This document shows, one piece after another, positions 1 through 6,528 of a stretch of DNA of 7,857 nt. The notes under the pieces were generated by a model, which made no database searches, was not told where the DNA came from, and was given only the letters and a program-made list of their open reading frames with translations. The stretch covers positions 1 through 7,857 of the forward strand of contig JAFAPB010000002.1 in the NCBI GenBank assembly GCA_019247335.1. The letters run 5' to 3'. How positions within the stretch are numbered: the first letter of the stretch is position 1; every line of letters begins with the position of its first letter. The position numbers were made by a program, and so were the translations under genes. The DNA is from Candidatus Kaiserbacteria bacterium. Lineage in GTDB: Bacteria; Patescibacteriota; Minisyncoccia; Phycocordibacterales; UBA2100.

Positions 1-1271
1 CCGTTGCGATGCTTTTCGATAAGGATTTCCGCAATATTAGTTTTTTCCGCTCCCATATCGGAATTCATCTTGTCTTCGCGGTGGATGAACATAACGACGT
101 CCGCGTCTTGTTCGATCGAGCCGGAGTCGCGCAGGTCGGAGAGGCGCGGGCGACCCCGGCGTTGCTCGACGGCGCGAGAGAGCTGAGAGAGCGCAAGGAC
201 CGGTACGTCGAGCTCGCGCGCCATCCCTTTGAGAGCACGCGAGATCTCCGTGACCTGCTGCACGAGCGAATCCGATGTCCGGCTGTTCGTCGGCGTAATG
301 AGTTGGAGGTAGTCGACGATGATAAGTCCGAGATCCTTTTCCATTTTTAAGCGGCGCGCGACCGAGCGCATGGAGAGGACCGTCGAGCCCGGCTTATCGT
401 CGATATAGATGGGCGCTTCGGAGAGCGCGCCCATGCCTTCCTGCAATCGCTCGAACTCCTCATCGGACTTGATGCGGCCGGTTCGTAGACGCCAGGAATT
501 GACACCCGATTGCGCAGCGAGCATGCGATCGACGAGCTGCTGTGAGCTCATTTCGAGCGAAAAGATGCCGACAGGCGTTTTGTGCTTGGTTGCGGTCTGG
601 CGTGCGATATCAAGTGCGAGCGCGGTCTTACCCATCGACGGGCGAGCGGCAAGGATGATGAGATCGGATTTCTGGAAGCCCGCCAGCATGTTGTCGAGAT
701 CCCGAAATCCGGTCGGTACGCCGCGCATCGCGCCTGAGTGTTTTTGCAGATGCTCGAGGCGCTCCCACGCCTCCGCAAGCTCATCTTTGATGGCGCTGAA
801 GTTTTGCAGCATTGGAGTCGAGGAGACCTGGAATATCGCCGACTGCGCCTCGTCGAGGAGCTGTTCGATGTCGCGATCCTCTTGAAAACCGAGCTCGCCG
901 ATCTTCGCAGCGACATCGATAAGCGAGCGAAGAATGAATTTGGACTGCACCGCCTGCGCGTAATGACGCGCGCTTCCTGGGGATGCGGCCGTGTTCGCGA
1001 GTTCGGTCAAATATGCCGCGCCGCCGATGTCTGCGAGCTGCTTGCGTTCTTTCAATTTACCGGAGACCGTGACGACGTCGATCGGCTCGCCTTTGGTGTA
1101 GAGCGAGAGCATCGAATCGAATATCGTGCGATGTTTGCCGGCGTAAAAAGAATCGATGCCGACCAGATCGGCGACCTCGTACATCGCGCCTTGGTTGATG
1201 AGGAGCGCGCCGAGGAGCGCTTTCTCCATTTCGGTATCTTGCGGCGGCAGTTTCGGGTTCGCGGCGTTCAT
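1..1271 (-). CDS. dnaB: Replicative DNA helicase DnaB (3' end missing)
   Basis: This is the hexameric helicase that unwinds DNA at the replication fork and works with primase. The reverse strand translates from ATG 1269-1271 without a stop to the window edge: 423 codons plus two bases. The N-terminal domain begins with the family-typical LPPQDTEMEKALLGALL (residues 8-24). The RecA-like C-terminal ATPase has Walker A ARPSMGKTA (209-217, K215, T216), a catalytic Glu in FSLEMS (E240), Walker B LIIVDYLQL (D320), the SQLSRAVEQR block (362-371), and DLRDSGSIEQDADVV (379-393). The last residues, EKHRNG, are the motif holding the arginine finger. Full-length DnaB has about 440-470 residues, so only the extreme C-terminus is lost. 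An in-frame TAG 12 nt upstream leaves this ATG as the only plausible start. No intein is visible in the part present. It is divergent from the 1470 gene and has no Shine-Dalgarno. Function is certain from family motifs. Confidence 0.97.
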   Translation of the reverse strand, partial: MNAANPKLPPQDTEMEKALLGALLINQGAMYEVADLVGIDSFYAGKHRTIFDSMLSLYTKGEPIDVVTVSGKLKERKQLADIGGAAYLTELANTAASPGSARHYAQAVQSKFILRSLIDVAAKIGELGFQEDRDIEQLLDEAQSAIFQVSSTPMLQNFSAIKDELAEAWERLEHLQKHSGAMRGVPTGFRDLDNMLAGFQKSDLIILAARPSMGKTALALDIARQTATKHKTPVGIFSLEMSSQQLVDRMLAAQSGVNSWRLRTGRIKSDEEFERLQEGMGALSEAPIYIDDKPGSTVLSMRSVARRLKMEKDLGLIIVDYLQLITPTNSRTSDSLVQQVTEISRALKGMARELDVPVLALSQLSRAVEQRRGRPRLSDLRDSGSIEQDADVVMFIHREDKMNSDMGAEKTNIAEILIEKHRN

Positions 1272-1469
1272 AGCTCGATACTACCACTTATCGCCGGCGT
1301 GCTGCGCAGGCGTCGCATGCCGCCTTTCTGTGTTTTTGATGGGGAAAAGTAGGGGATGGGATACCTCGGCTGGACGAAACTTGACGCCAACCGATATATT
1401 TGATAAAACGAAACCACAGCCGGAAACCATAGTCAAATAGCCTTAAAAAGCCTTATTTTCCAACATATT
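1272..1469. promoter_or_regulatory. Divergent intergenic region between dnaB and the 1470 regulator
   Basis: These 198 bases carry the starts of two genes pointing away from each other. The right half is clearly richer in A/T than the surrounding genes. On the plus strand there is a TTGACG at 1381-1386 with TAAAAC (1404-1409) 17 bases downstream. There is also TAGTCA (1430-1435) followed after 18 bases by TATTTT (1454-1459), which would start transcription about 4 nt before the ATG at 1470. Neither is a strong match, and I cannot choose between them. No coding sequence, RNA gene or clear operator repeat was seen. Short open frames running into this region are antisense shadows of dnaB. Confidence 0.4.
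1278..1286 (-). promoter_or_regulatory. Extended -10 promoter of dnaB, leaderless geometry
   Basis: Read on the minus strand this is TGGTAGTAT: an extended -10 (TG, one base, then TAGTAT, 4 of 6 matches to TATAAT). It is followed by exactly six bases (CGAGCT) and then the dnaB ATG, so the expected +1 is the A of the start codon. No recognisable -35 lies at the usual distance, as is common with extended -10 promoters. No Shine-Dalgarno lies in front of the gene. Promoter activity is inferred from sequence only. Confidence 0.55.
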
Positions 1470-2492
1470 ATGCTTTCGTTCTCACCTAAGTCCGTTTCGA
1501 AAGAGCTCCTGAATGAGCTCCCGGAGCGTTCCAAGAAGGTCATCATCGATCGCTTCGGTCTCACGCCGAAGGGCGAAAGCCGCACGCTCGACGCTATTGG
1601 CCAGGAATATGGCATTACGCGCGAACGCATCCGTCAGATCGAGAATCACGGACTCTCAAGCGTCCGCGACTCCGAAGCGTACGAAGCGCAGCTCACTGCG
1701 CTGGAGGATCTGAAGAAAGCGCTGCAGGCGCTCGGCGGCGTGCTCGCCGAAGAGACGCTTCTTCGCCATCTCGCGAAGAACGATAACGAGCAAAATCACA
1801 TCGTGTTTCTCTTGACCGTCGGTCATCATTTCGACAAGGCGAAGGAAGACAATGATTTCAAGACGCGCTGGCACATCGACGAATCGCTTGCGGAGCAGGT
1901 AGAGAATGCGCTGACCGCGCTCTACGAATCGCTCGAGCCGAATCGCCTTACGCCGCACGAGGAATTCATCGAGGTCTTTTCGAAATTCCTGAAGCAGGAG
2001 GGCGTGAAAAATCGTTCGCCGGAAGTGATGGAACGCTGGCTGCTCATCTCGAAGCGCATCGGCAAGAACCCGCTGGGCGAATGGGGCCGGCTGGACTCGC
2101 CGCATGTCCGCATCAAGAACACGCGGGATTTCGCGTATCTCACCCTCAAGCGCCACGGCTCACCGATGCACTTCACCGAGGTCGCGGAGGGGATCGAAAA
2201 GCTTTTCGGCCGCGAGACCCATCCGGCGACGACACACAACGAGCTCATCAAGGACGGCCGTTTTGTGCTCGTCGGCCGCGGTCTCTACGCGCTCAAGGAG
2301 TGGGGGTACGAGCCGGGCGTCGTGCGCGACGTGATCCGCGGCATCCTTCATCGCGAGGGACCGCTCTCGCGCGAAGACATCGTCGATCGCGTGAAGCGCG
2401 AACGCTACGTGAAGGACGCGACGATCGCGGTCAATCTGCAGAACTCCATGTTCACGCGCTTGCCCGACGGCCGCTACACGCTCGCGAAGTAA
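1470..2492 (+). CDS. Sigma-70 region 4 / HARE-HTH domain regulator
   Basis: This 340-residue protein is likely cytoplasmic and DNA- or RNA-polymerase-binding. Residues about 14-66 match sigma-70 region 4: LPERSKKVIIDRFGL, then TLDAIGQEYGITRERIRQIE (39-58), the helix-turn-helix that in sigma factors reads the -35 element. No sigma region 2 or 3 is present, so it cannot be a normal sigma factor. Residues 70-200 are mostly charged helical sequence that I do not recognise. Residues about 218-279 (FAYLTLKRHGSPMHFTEVAE through LVGRGLYALKEWG) match the HARE-HTH winged helix also found in the RNA polymerase delta subunit (RpoE). Residues 283-338 look like a second winged helix ending DGRYTLA. No Shine-Dalgarno precedes ATG 1470, which is the first in-frame start near the sigma homology. 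It is transcribed away from dnaB and closed by a strong terminator. The role as a polymerase-associated regulator is inference; the domains are seen. Confidence 0.85.
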   Translation: MLSFSPKSVSKELLNELPERSKKVIIDRFGLTPKGESRTLDAIGQEYGITRERIRQIENHGLSSVRDSEAYEAQLTALEDLKKALQALGGVLAEETLLRHLAKNDNEQNHIVFLLTVGHHFDKAKEDNDFKTRWHIDESLAEQVENALTALYESLEPNRLTPHEEFIEVFSKFLKQEGVKNRSPEVMERWLLISKRIGKNPLGEWGRLDSPHVRIKNTRDFAYLTLKRHGSPMHFTEVAEGIEKLFGRETHPATTHNELIKDGRFVLVGRGLYALKEWGYEPGVVRDVIRGILHREGPLSREDIVDRVKRERYVKDATIAVNLQNSMFTRLPDGRYTLAK

Positions 2493-2510
2493 AGAGAGGA
2501 AAATATCAAG

Positions 2511-2550
2511 AGAGGCGCCGCAAAGCGGCGCCTCTGCGTGTTATTATTTT
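2511..2550 (+). terminator. Intrinsic terminator after the 1470 regulator
   Basis: A perfect 11-bp inverted repeat (AGAGGCGCCGC at 2511-2521 and GCGGCGCCTCT at 2525-2535) closes an AAA loop. Five bases later comes the T-rich run TTATTATTTT (2541-2550). It lies 18 nt after the stop codon of the regulator, as expected for a Rho-independent terminator. The T-tract is interrupted and slightly displaced from the stem, so efficiency may be moderate. The same T-rich run doubles as a candidate -10 for the next gene. Confidence 0.85.
2539..2547 (+). promoter_or_regulatory. Extended -10 overlapping the terminator T-tract
   Basis: TGTTATTAT reads as an extended -10 (TG, one base, then TATTAT, 5 of 6 matches to TATAAT). 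The expected +1 falls near 2554, two bases before the ATG at 2556. A second register, TATTTT at 2545-2550, would place +1 within the ATG. Either way the mRNA would be leaderless or nearly so. No -35 element is possible outside the terminator hairpin. Activity is inferred. Confidence 0.45.
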
Positions 2551-2555
2551 AATCA

Positions 2556-3959
2556 ATGGCGCACGACGAAGGCGGCTTGGTCGCGTTCTACGAAAAATAC
2601 ACCGACTTCGAGGGGTGGGTGGAATGGATCGGCGAGTGGGGAGTCTCTCGTGGCTTTTTTCTCGTATGCATGTACCTCGGCCTCTACCTTTTCCTCGGGC
2701 ATCTCATCCCGAGTCTGCCGCTCTTCACCTTCAACTGGCTCTTCGGTACGGCGCCCATTTGGATCCCGATCGCGCTCATCATCGGCTCGTGGCGCGTTTG
2801 GATCTGGTATATCCAGTCGCTCTATCTCTCGGGCCGTAATCCGATCCTCCTGGAGATGAAAGTGCCGCGCGACATCTATAAGTCGCCGCGCGCGATGGAA
2901 ATAGCGTTCAGTCTCCTCATCATTTCCTCGGGAGAGACGACGTTCCTCCATCGCGCCTGGAAAGGGCAGGTGCGCCCATTCTTTTCATTCGAGATAGCCT
3001 CGTTCGGCGGCGAAATACGCTTTTTCATCTGGTGCTGGGCGAACTACAAGACCGAGATCGAGGCGATGATCTATGGTCAATATCCGGAAGTCGAACTGCA
3101 TCAGGTGGAGGACTATGCGACGAAGTACCAATACGATCCGGAAGCGCACGCGGTCTATTGCACCGAATGGCGCCTCGAGACATATCACGGGATCAGCGCG
3201 AGCGATTTCCGCGTCAATGCGTTCCAGCCGAAGAGCTATATCGATTTCGAGCTCGACAAAGATCCTAAGGAGGAGTTCAAGGTCGAACCGCTCTCGACGA
3301 TCCTAGAGTTCATCAGCAATATCGAGCCGGAGGAGCAGATCTGGATACAGATCGTGCTGCGCAAATGCGGTCGCAAGGCCGTCCTCTTGAGCAAAGACCA
3401 GGACCACGAATGGCTGCATATGGTCGAACAAGAAGTGGAACGCATCCGTCAGGCGGCTTCCGAGCCGCTCGGCGGCGTCGAGCTTTCCGATAAGGAAAAA
3501 GCGAAGCTCTTCCCGCATCCGACCTGGAAACAGACCGAGCAGATCCGGAATCTCGAACGTCACCTCGGCAAATATCCGTTCGAGATAGGGATGCGCGGCA
3601 TGTACATCAACACCTCGGGCCACATGCACGGACCGACGTTTACCGGCATGCGTTGGCTCTGGAAGCCGCTCGGCAATCCCAACTACATGAGTCATCTGCG
3701 CCCGCGCCGCTGGCACAACCCGTTCGACTACCCTTGGCAGGATCTCGATGACATTCGCTGGAAATTGACGGCGAAACGCTTTCTCGACGCCTACCGCCGC
3801 CGCCTGTTCTTCCACTCGCCGTGGATCCTCCCGACCAATATCGTTACGAATGAGACGCTCGCGACACTGTGGCATCCGCCGTCACGCACCGTCGCGACGC
3901 CGGGTCTCCAGCGCATTCCCGCGACGAAAGCGGCGGCGCCCCCGAACCTGCCGGTATAG
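2556..3959 (+). CDS. Two-TM membrane protein, T4SS-like family of Patescibacteria
   Basis: This protein has 467 residues. After a short acidic N-terminus there are two hydrophobic segments (about 33-53 and 65-90), then a long soluble part. Recognisable blocks are LLEMKVPRDIYKSPRAME (98-114), the FFSFEIASFGGEIRFFIW strand pair (142-159), a QYPEVELHQVEDY block (175-187), SNIEPEEQIWIQIVLR (254-269), and a C-terminal NIVTNETLATLWHPP ... TPGLQRIPATKAAAPPNLPV tail. From memory this layout matches a CPR membrane-protein family (I believe Pfam DUF8128) often placed beside HerA/VirB4-like ATPases and annotated as type IV secretion-like; no search was run. No Walker motif is present and no such ATPase lies in this window. 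Residues 112-130 lack the charged motif I would expect and may diverge. The start follows a terminator and has no Shine-Dalgarno. mltG begins 8 nt downstream, so the two probably share a transcript. The biochemical role is unknown. Confidence 0.8.
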   Translation: MAHDEGGLVAFYEKYTDFEGWVEWIGEWGVSRGFFLVCMYLGLYLFLGHLIPSLPLFTFNWLFGTAPIWIPIALIIGSWRVWIWYIQSLYLSGRNPILLEMKVPRDIYKSPRAMEIAFSLLIISSGETTFLHRAWKGQVRPFFSFEIASFGGEIRFFIWCWANYKTEIEAMIYGQYPEVELHQVEDYATKYQYDPEAHAVYCTEWRLETYHGISASDFRVNAFQPKSYIDFELDKDPKEEFKVEPLSTILEFISNIEPEEQIWIQIVLRKCGRKAVLLSKDQDHEWLHMVEQEVERIRQAASEPLGGVELSDKEKAKLFPHPTWKQTEQIRNLERHLGKYPFEIGMRGMYINTSGHMHGPTFTGMRWLWKPLGNPNYMSHLRPRRWHNPFDYPWQDLDDIRWKLTAKRFLDAYRRRLFFHSPWILPTNIVTNETLATLWHPPSRTVATPGLQRIPATKAAAPPNLPV

Positions 3960-3967
3960 GCCCGCCC

Positions 3968-5002
3968 ATGGATCGCTTCACAAAGTGGCTGCAGCGTTTT
4001 TTTGATAGTTCGGATGAGCTGCAATCCGATCTCTCGCAACGCTGGCGACTCCACGCCAATCGCCGCACGATCATCGTCATCCTTGTTGTCGGCTCGCTCG
4101 CGACTTTCTCATATCTCTATTTCATACAGCCGCCGGATAGCTTCCCGGTGGATCAGCTCGTATCGGTGCCCGAAGGAGCGTCGCTCAAAGATATCTCGGT
4201 CGGACTCCAGAGCGGCGGGGTCGTGCGCTCCGCGCTCGCGTTCCGGGTGCTTGTCACCCTTTTGGGGCATGAGCGCAGCGTGCACGCCGGCGACTATCTT
4301 TTTAAAGAACCGAAGGACGTTTTTTCCGTCGCGCGCTCGATATCGATCGGCGCGTACGGGCTCGAGCCGGTGAAGATCCGCATACCGGAAGGTGCAACGA
4401 CGCGCTCGATGGCGATCATTTACGGCAGCCGTCTTTCTCGCTTTGATCCGCAAAAATTCCTCGCGGAAGCGCAACCGATGGAAGGATATCTCTTTCCCGA
4501 CACGTATTTCTTCCTTCCGAATGCGACCGAAGATACGGTGATCAAGTCGATGCGGCAGAATTTCGATATTCAGGAGGCGAGCATCGCGCCGCTCGTCGCT
4601 TCATCAACACATTCGCTCGCTGACATCGTCACGATGGCGTCGATCGTCGAACGCGAGGCGCGCAATACGCAGGATCGTCGCATGATCGCCGGCGTTTTGT
4701 GGAATCGCATCAAGAAGGGAATGCCGCTCCAGGTCGACGTCACATTCCTTTACACGCTCGGGAAGGGGACCTTCCAGCTCACCATGAAAGATCTCACCGC
4801 TGATTCGCCGTATAACACCTATAAAAATCCGGGGCTGCCGCCGACGCCGATCGGCTCGCCCTCATTGGATTCGCTCGAAGCGGCTGCGAATCCGATCAAA
4901 AGCGATTACCTCTTTTATCTTGCCGATAATTCGGGCGTGACGCATTACAGCAAGACGTACGCGCAGCACATGCAGTACAAGCGGATGTATCTCGGCAATT
5001 AG
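3968..5002 (+). CDS. mltG: Endolytic murein transglycosylase MltG (YceG-like)
   Basis: This membrane-anchored lytic transglycosylase cleaves nascent glycan strands in peptidoglycan and is thought to set strand length. It has 344 residues from ATG 3968, close to the family's usual size. A cytoplasmic stretch of about 33 residues is followed by one TM helix (34-54, IIVILVVGSLATFSYLYFI), a LysM-like region (about 66-115, VSVPEGASLKDISVGL), and the catalytic domain. That domain contains MEGYLFPDTYF (171-181), ASIVEREA with catalytic Glu228 by alignment to E. coli E218, LWNRIKKGMPLQVDVTFLYTLG (244-265), and SPYNTYKNPGLPPTPIGSPS (280-299). All family signatures are intact. The frame stays open upstream to an ATG at 3869, but that lies inside the previous gene and adds low-complexity sequence before the TM segment. 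TATAGG lies 7 nt before the chosen ATG; a weak AGG there is the only Shine-Dalgarno-like trace. Confidence 0.96.
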   Translation: MDRFTKWLQRFFDSSDELQSDLSQRWRLHANRRTIIVILVVGSLATFSYLYFIQPPDSFPVDQLVSVPEGASLKDISVGLQSGGVVRSALAFRVLVTLLGHERSVHAGDYLFKEPKDVFSVARSISIGAYGLEPVKIRIPEGATTRSMAIIYGSRLSRFDPQKFLAEAQPMEGYLFPDTYFFLPNATEDTVIKSMRQNFDIQEASIAPLVASSTHSLADIVTMASIVEREARNTQDRRMIAGVLWNRIKKGMPLQVDVTFLYTLGKGTFQLTMKDLTADSPYNTYKNPGLPPTPIGSPSLDSLEAAANPIKSDYLFYLADNSGVTHYSKTYAQHMQYKRMYLGN

Positions 5003-5014
5003 CCTGCCATCTTG

Positions 5015-5020
5015 TATGCT
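5015..5020 (+). promoter_or_regulatory. Candidate -10 of mnmA, leaderless geometry
   Basis: TATGCT (4 of 6 matches to TATAAT, fitting TAnnnT) ends exactly six bases before ATG 5027, so +1 would be the start codon itself. There is no Shine-Dalgarno and no good -35. The intergenic gap after mltG is only 24 nt, so this would be an internal promoter, and read-through from mltG is also possible. Confidence 0.4.
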
Positions 5021-5026
5021 CACGCG

Positions 5027-6067
5027 ATGAGCGTGGTATTTGCGGGACTTTCCGGCGGCGTCGACTCGTCCGTATCGGCGGCGCTTTTACAGTCCCAAGG
5101 ACACCGCGTGATCGGCGTATTTATAAAAATATGGCAGCCGGAATTCATCGAATGCACGTGGCGCGAAGACCGGCTCGATGCGATGCGTGTTTGTGCTGCG
5201 CTCGGCATTCCATATAAAGAGATCGATCTCTCGGACGAATACAAGCGGCTCGTCGTCGATGAGATGGTCGCATCCTATCGCACGGGGAAAACGCCCAATC
5301 CGGACGTGCTTTGCAACCGGGCGATCAAATTCGGCAGTTTTTTCGATTGGGCGAAAATGAACAGAGCCGATATGGTCGCAACAGGTCACTATGCTCGTGC
5401 GGAGAGCGGCAAACTCTTGCGCGGCCATGATGAGTCGAAAGATCAGTCTTACTTTTTGCATCGTCTTTCACACGAGGAGCTCGGCTCGATTATCTTTCCC
5501 ATCGGTCATATGCAGAAGAGCGACGTGCGAGCGATCGCGGCAAAAATGCAGCTGCCCGTCGCGCAGAAAGCGGACAGCCAGGGCCTCTGCTTCGTGGGCG
5601 ACGTATCGCTGCCGGAATTTCTTTCGCGGTATATCGAGCTGCGCGAGGGCTTGCTCTTGGATATGAAAGGCGAACGGGTCGGCACGCATCCCGGAGCCGC
5701 GCTTTTTACGATCGGCCAGCGTCACGGATTCATTGTCGCGAACCATTCTCCGACAGATCCGCCGCTGTATGTCACGAAGATCGACACGGCGCGCAATGAA
5801 GTCACCGTCTCAGCGACGAAAGAAGCAGCGACAGCCAAGGGGGCGCATATAAATGACATGCATTGGATCTCTGGCATGCCATATGAGGGCGTCTGTGCCG
5901 CCCAAGCTCGCTATCGGGAAAAAGCAGTCGCCGTACGGGTCGCATCGCGCGGCGATCGGACGACCGTTACGTTCGACGAGCCGCACATGCTCTCGCCGGG
6001 TCAATCGCTTGTTTTGTATGACGGCGAAGAGTGTCTCGGCGGCGGAGCGATCGATGCTATCGAATAG
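5027..6067 (+). CDS. mnmA: tRNA-specific 2-thiouridylase MnmA
   Basis: MnmA adenylates C2 of the wobble uridine U34 in tRNA-Lys, -Glu and -Gln and installs sulfur delivered as persulfide, improving codon reading. It has 346 residues from ATG 5027; typical members have about 360. Visible landmarks are the PP-loop LSGGVDSSV (8-16), the first catalytic Cys in TPNPDVLCNRAIKFG (Cys96), ATGHYAR (118-124), the KDQSYFLHRLSHEEL block (138-152), the second catalytic Cys in KADSQGLCFVGD (Cys188), and a C-terminal beta-barrel part with FTIGQRHGF and YVTKID. Both sulfur-relay cysteines and the ATP loop are intact. A TTG at 5012 in the same frame would add five residues, but homologues begin a few residues before the PP-loop, so ATG 5027 fits. 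No Shine-Dalgarno is seen. It sits 24 nt after mltG with no terminator between. Confidence 0.97.
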   Translation: MSVVFAGLSGGVDSSVSAALLQSQGHRVIGVFIKIWQPEFIECTWREDRLDAMRVCAALGIPYKEIDLSDEYKRLVVDEMVASYRTGKTPNPDVLCNRAIKFGSFFDWAKMNRADMVATGHYARAESGKLLRGHDESKDQSYFLHRLSHEELGSIIFPIGHMQKSDVRAIAAKMQLPVAQKADSQGLCFVGDVSLPEFLSRYIELREGLLLDMKGERVGTHPGAALFTIGQRHGFIVANHSPTDPPLYVTKIDTARNEVTVSATKEAATAKGAHINDMHWISGMPYEGVCAAQARYREKAVAVRVASRGDRTTVTFDEPHMLSPGQSLVLYDGEECLGGGAIDAIE

Positions 6068-6106
6068 TTTTCAACACGCGCCGCGCGCCGCGCGAGAAAC
6101 TAACGG

Positions 6107-6112
6107 TAAGCT
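6107..6112 (+). promoter_or_regulatory. Candidate -10 of the 6119 gene, leaderless geometry
   Basis: TAAGCT fits TAnnnT (only 3 of 6 to TATAAT) and ends exactly six bases before ATG 6119. On its own it is weak. It is listed because the spacing is identical to that at dnaB, mnmA and the mgtC-like gene. No Shine-Dalgarno is present. Confidence 0.3.
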
Positions 6113-6118
6113 TCAGTC

Positions 6119-6526
6119 ATGGGCGATATCGTCCGCCGGCTCGTTTGGTTCTTTTTTGTGTCAGGCGTGCTCGCGTACTCGGTATTTCTCATCGGCGGCG
6201 GTTTTATCAATGCACAGGCGGTGAGCGCATCACGCATCGTTTCGGTCCGCGACGAGCTGCAGCCGGGCGTTCATCATCTCTCGGGCATGGTCATGGTCCA
6301 CTCGACCTGTGCCCAGCTCTCGGTGAGCGATACCGAGCTTTCAAGCTCGACTATCCAGCTCAATTTCACGACGTGGATGGAGCCGTCGGTACCGTGCGTC
6401 GAAGAAGATACCCCGCGAGCATTCCGGAGCGTCGTCTTTGCGCCGGCCGCCGGCGTGCAATTCTTGGGGTCACTCGACGGCGATCCGCTCACGATTGTCG
6501 TTGTACATGAAAAAGCATCGCACTGA
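6119..6526 (+). CDS. Small membrane-anchored exported protein, function unknown
   Basis: This 135-residue protein has an N-terminal signal anchor: two arginines (R6, R7), then a hydrophobic run from about 8 to 30 containing LVWFFFVSGVLAYSVFLIGG. The remainder is beta-rich, without long helices, and probably lies outside the membrane. It includes HHLSGMVMVHSTCAQLSV, a LNFTTWMEPSVPC stretch and FRSVVFAPAAGVQFLG. The two cysteines, in STCAQ and VPCVEE, lie about 30 residues apart and could form a disulfide in the exported part. I have the impression of similar short proteins in other Parcubacteria but know no function. It starts 51 nt after mnmA and ends 2 nt before the ATP-cone nuclease start, so the two are probably translationally coupled. 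Coding status is supported by clean composition, neighbour spacing and a sensible topology. Confidence 0.75.
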   Translation: MGDIVRRLVWFFFVSGVLAYSVFLIGGGFINAQAVSASRIVSVRDELQPGVHHLSGMVMVHSTCAQLSVSDTELSSSTIQLNFTTWMEPSVPCVEEDTPRAFRSVVFAPAAGVQFLGSLDGDPLTIVVVHEKASH

Positions 6527-6528
6527 TC

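Noticed and set aside
738..1352. Open frame of 204 codons on the plus strand across the dnaB gene
   Set aside because: It is antisense to an unambiguous dnaB with all ATPase motifs. The translation is low-complexity, rich in Arg/Leu/Asp, with no recognisable domain.
1450..1471. TTTTCCAACA near the 1470 start as a DnaA box
   Set aside because: Too many mismatches to TTATCCACA, only one copy, and no cluster. Being next to dnaB is not evidence of an origin.
2081..2839. Open frame of 252 codons on the plus strand bridging the regulator, the terminator and the 2556 gene
   Set aside because: It is out of frame with two well-supported genes, crosses an intrinsic terminator, and its translation is an Arg/His-rich shadow typical of GC-rich DNA.
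3869..3967. Upstream ATG for mltG that would lengthen the protein by 33 residues
   Set aside because: It lies within the preceding gene, and the added residues are Ser/Gly/Ala/Pro/Arg-rich shadow sequence. ATG 3968 gives the normal short cytoplasmic tail before the TM helix.
5012..5014. TTG as the start of mnmA
   Set aside because: Relatives start just before the PP-loop, ATG 5027 fits, and the TTG abuts the candidate -10 hexamer (5015-5020).
6076..6094. CGCG/GCGC-rich self-complementary run after mnmA as a terminator
   Set aside because: The repeats give several imperfect short stems with no loop of good size, and no T-run follows. It may be simple-sequence composition.
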